From positions 1 to 64,000 of the forward strand of contig NZ_JAFKOK010000015.1 in assembly GCF_017303295.1 (NCBI RefSeq): DNA of 64,000 bases. Direction: 5' to 3'. The notes beneath the pieces are model-generated. The model ran no database searches. It was not told where the DNA came from and was given only the letters and a program-made list of their open reading frames with translations. Shown here piece after piece: positions 63,726 to 64,000 of the stretch. Source of the DNA: Rhodobacter sp. NTK016B. GTDB taxonomy: Bacteria > Pseudomonadota > Alphaproteobacteria > Rhodobacterales > Rhodobacteraceae. The first letter of the stretch is position 1. Each line of letters begins with the position of its first letter. The translations under genes and the position numbers were made by a program.

Positions 63726-64000
63726 CGGTCGAAGACCATCGTCGGCAGCCATAGCGAGACCTCCGGGACATAGGTGACAAGGATCAGGAAGCCGAGCATC
63801 GCCGCCACGAAGGGCAGCACGCCGCGGATCGCCTCGGAAAGGGGCGCGCGGGCGATGGACGACAGAACGAAGAGATTGAGCCCGATGGGCGGCGTGAGGA
63901 ACGCGATCTCCATGTTGACGATCAGCAGGATGCCGAAATGGATCGGGTCGATGCCAAGGATCGGCAGCAGCGGCAGCACGATGGGCGTGACGATCAGCAG
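63722..64000 (-). CDS. TRAP transporter large permease, C-terminal part (runs off the window)
   Basis: The last 92 residues of a DctM-type permease; the frame is still open at 64000. Typical features are the segment with FGILLIVNMEIAFLTPPIG, then LNLFVLSSIARAPLSEAIRG and a terminal hydrophobic helix ending LPTMVFDR. It is the third TRAP large permease in the window and is translationally coupled to the P450/monooxygenase genes. The imported compound is likely to be their substrate. Confidence 0.9.
   Translation of the reverse strand: MLIVTPIVLPLLPILGIDPIHFGILLIVNMEIAFLTPPIGLNLFVLSSIARAPLSEAIRGVLPFVAAMLGFLILVTYVPEVSLWLPTMVFDR

Noticed and set aside
1-64000. CRISPR arrays, tRNA or rRNA genes, insertion sequences and phage integration sites.
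   Set aside because: No regularly spaced repeats, cloverleaf-like segments, transposase motifs or integrase genes were seen on reading through both strands by eye. Small RNAs without obvious structure cannot be excluded.

Overview
The window is about 64 kb of GC-rich, tightly packed DNA with start/stop overlaps between most co-directional genes. The gene families point to a metabolically versatile alphaproteobacterium of the Rhodobacterales (Rhodobacter/Roseobacter-type): several TRAP transporters, a form IA RuBisCO with CbbQ/CbbO, a BigR/SqrR-type sulfide operon and Rhodobacteraceae-like intergenic hairpin repeats. I see no rRNA, tRNA, CRISPR array, phage gene or transposase. No gap between genes exceeds about 265 bp.

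Layout. (1) 81-3573, minus: SulP transporter and a rhodanese/DUF442-like domain fused to a type II sulfide:quinone oxidoreductase, with an ATTC-N8-GAAT operator upstream. (2) 3826-8660: lower pathway of protocatechuate/gallate meta-cleavage (tautomerase, aldolase, PIG-L-type hydratase), diverging from a DUF1932 dehydrogenase and a LysR regulator with two HTH domains. (3) 8676-14005: PagL-like outer-membrane deacylase, an acyl-CoA dehydrogenase and a DctMQP TRAP transporter. (4) 14269-19294: hydroxycinnamate module (amidohydrolase, MarR, crotonase diverging from feruloyl-CoA synthase and an SDR). (5) 19291-27734, plus: GntR regulator, LigM-type tetrahydrofolate O-demethylase, a second TRAP transporter, alpha/beta hydrolase, LigA/LigB protocatechuate 4,5-dioxygenase, YciI protein and methylenetetrahydrofolate reductase. 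(6) 27823-34152, minus: iron operon (two imelysins, di-haem DUF1111 oxidoreductase, DUF1513, bacterioferritin, Bfd) plus a TIM-barrel isomerase. (7) 34378-37533: aroQ and a DUF1800/DUF1501 pair. (8) 37464-53698: nearly complete Calvin cycle, an operon cbbF-P-T-G-K-A-E-Z-Y and an operon cbbL-S-Q-O, each divergent from its own LysR (CbbR-like) gene. (9) 53675-58585: RND efflux pump and MarR-type regulator. (10) 58607-64000, minus: two paralogous flavin monooxygenases, two paralogous P450s and the end of a third TRAP transporter.

How they fit together. Regions 2-5 read as one lignin-aromatic catabolic island. Hydroxycinnamates are imported, activated with CoA, and probably shortened by hydration, oxidation and beta-ketoacyl-CoA hydrolysis rather than through vanillin. 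The vanillate-type product is O-demethylated onto tetrahydrofolate by LigM, the methyl-folate is re-oxidised by the MetF-like enzyme, and the ring is opened by LigAB and carried to pyruvate and oxaloacetate. Genes for LigC (CHMS dehydrogenase) and LigI (PDC hydrolase) are not recognisable here. The Calvin and sulfide modules suggest a mixotroph able to use reduced sulfur and CO2 as well as plant aromatics. The most open question is the substrate of the P450/flavoprotein/TRAP cluster at the right edge, whose two P450s both lack the usual I-helix acid-alcohol pair.
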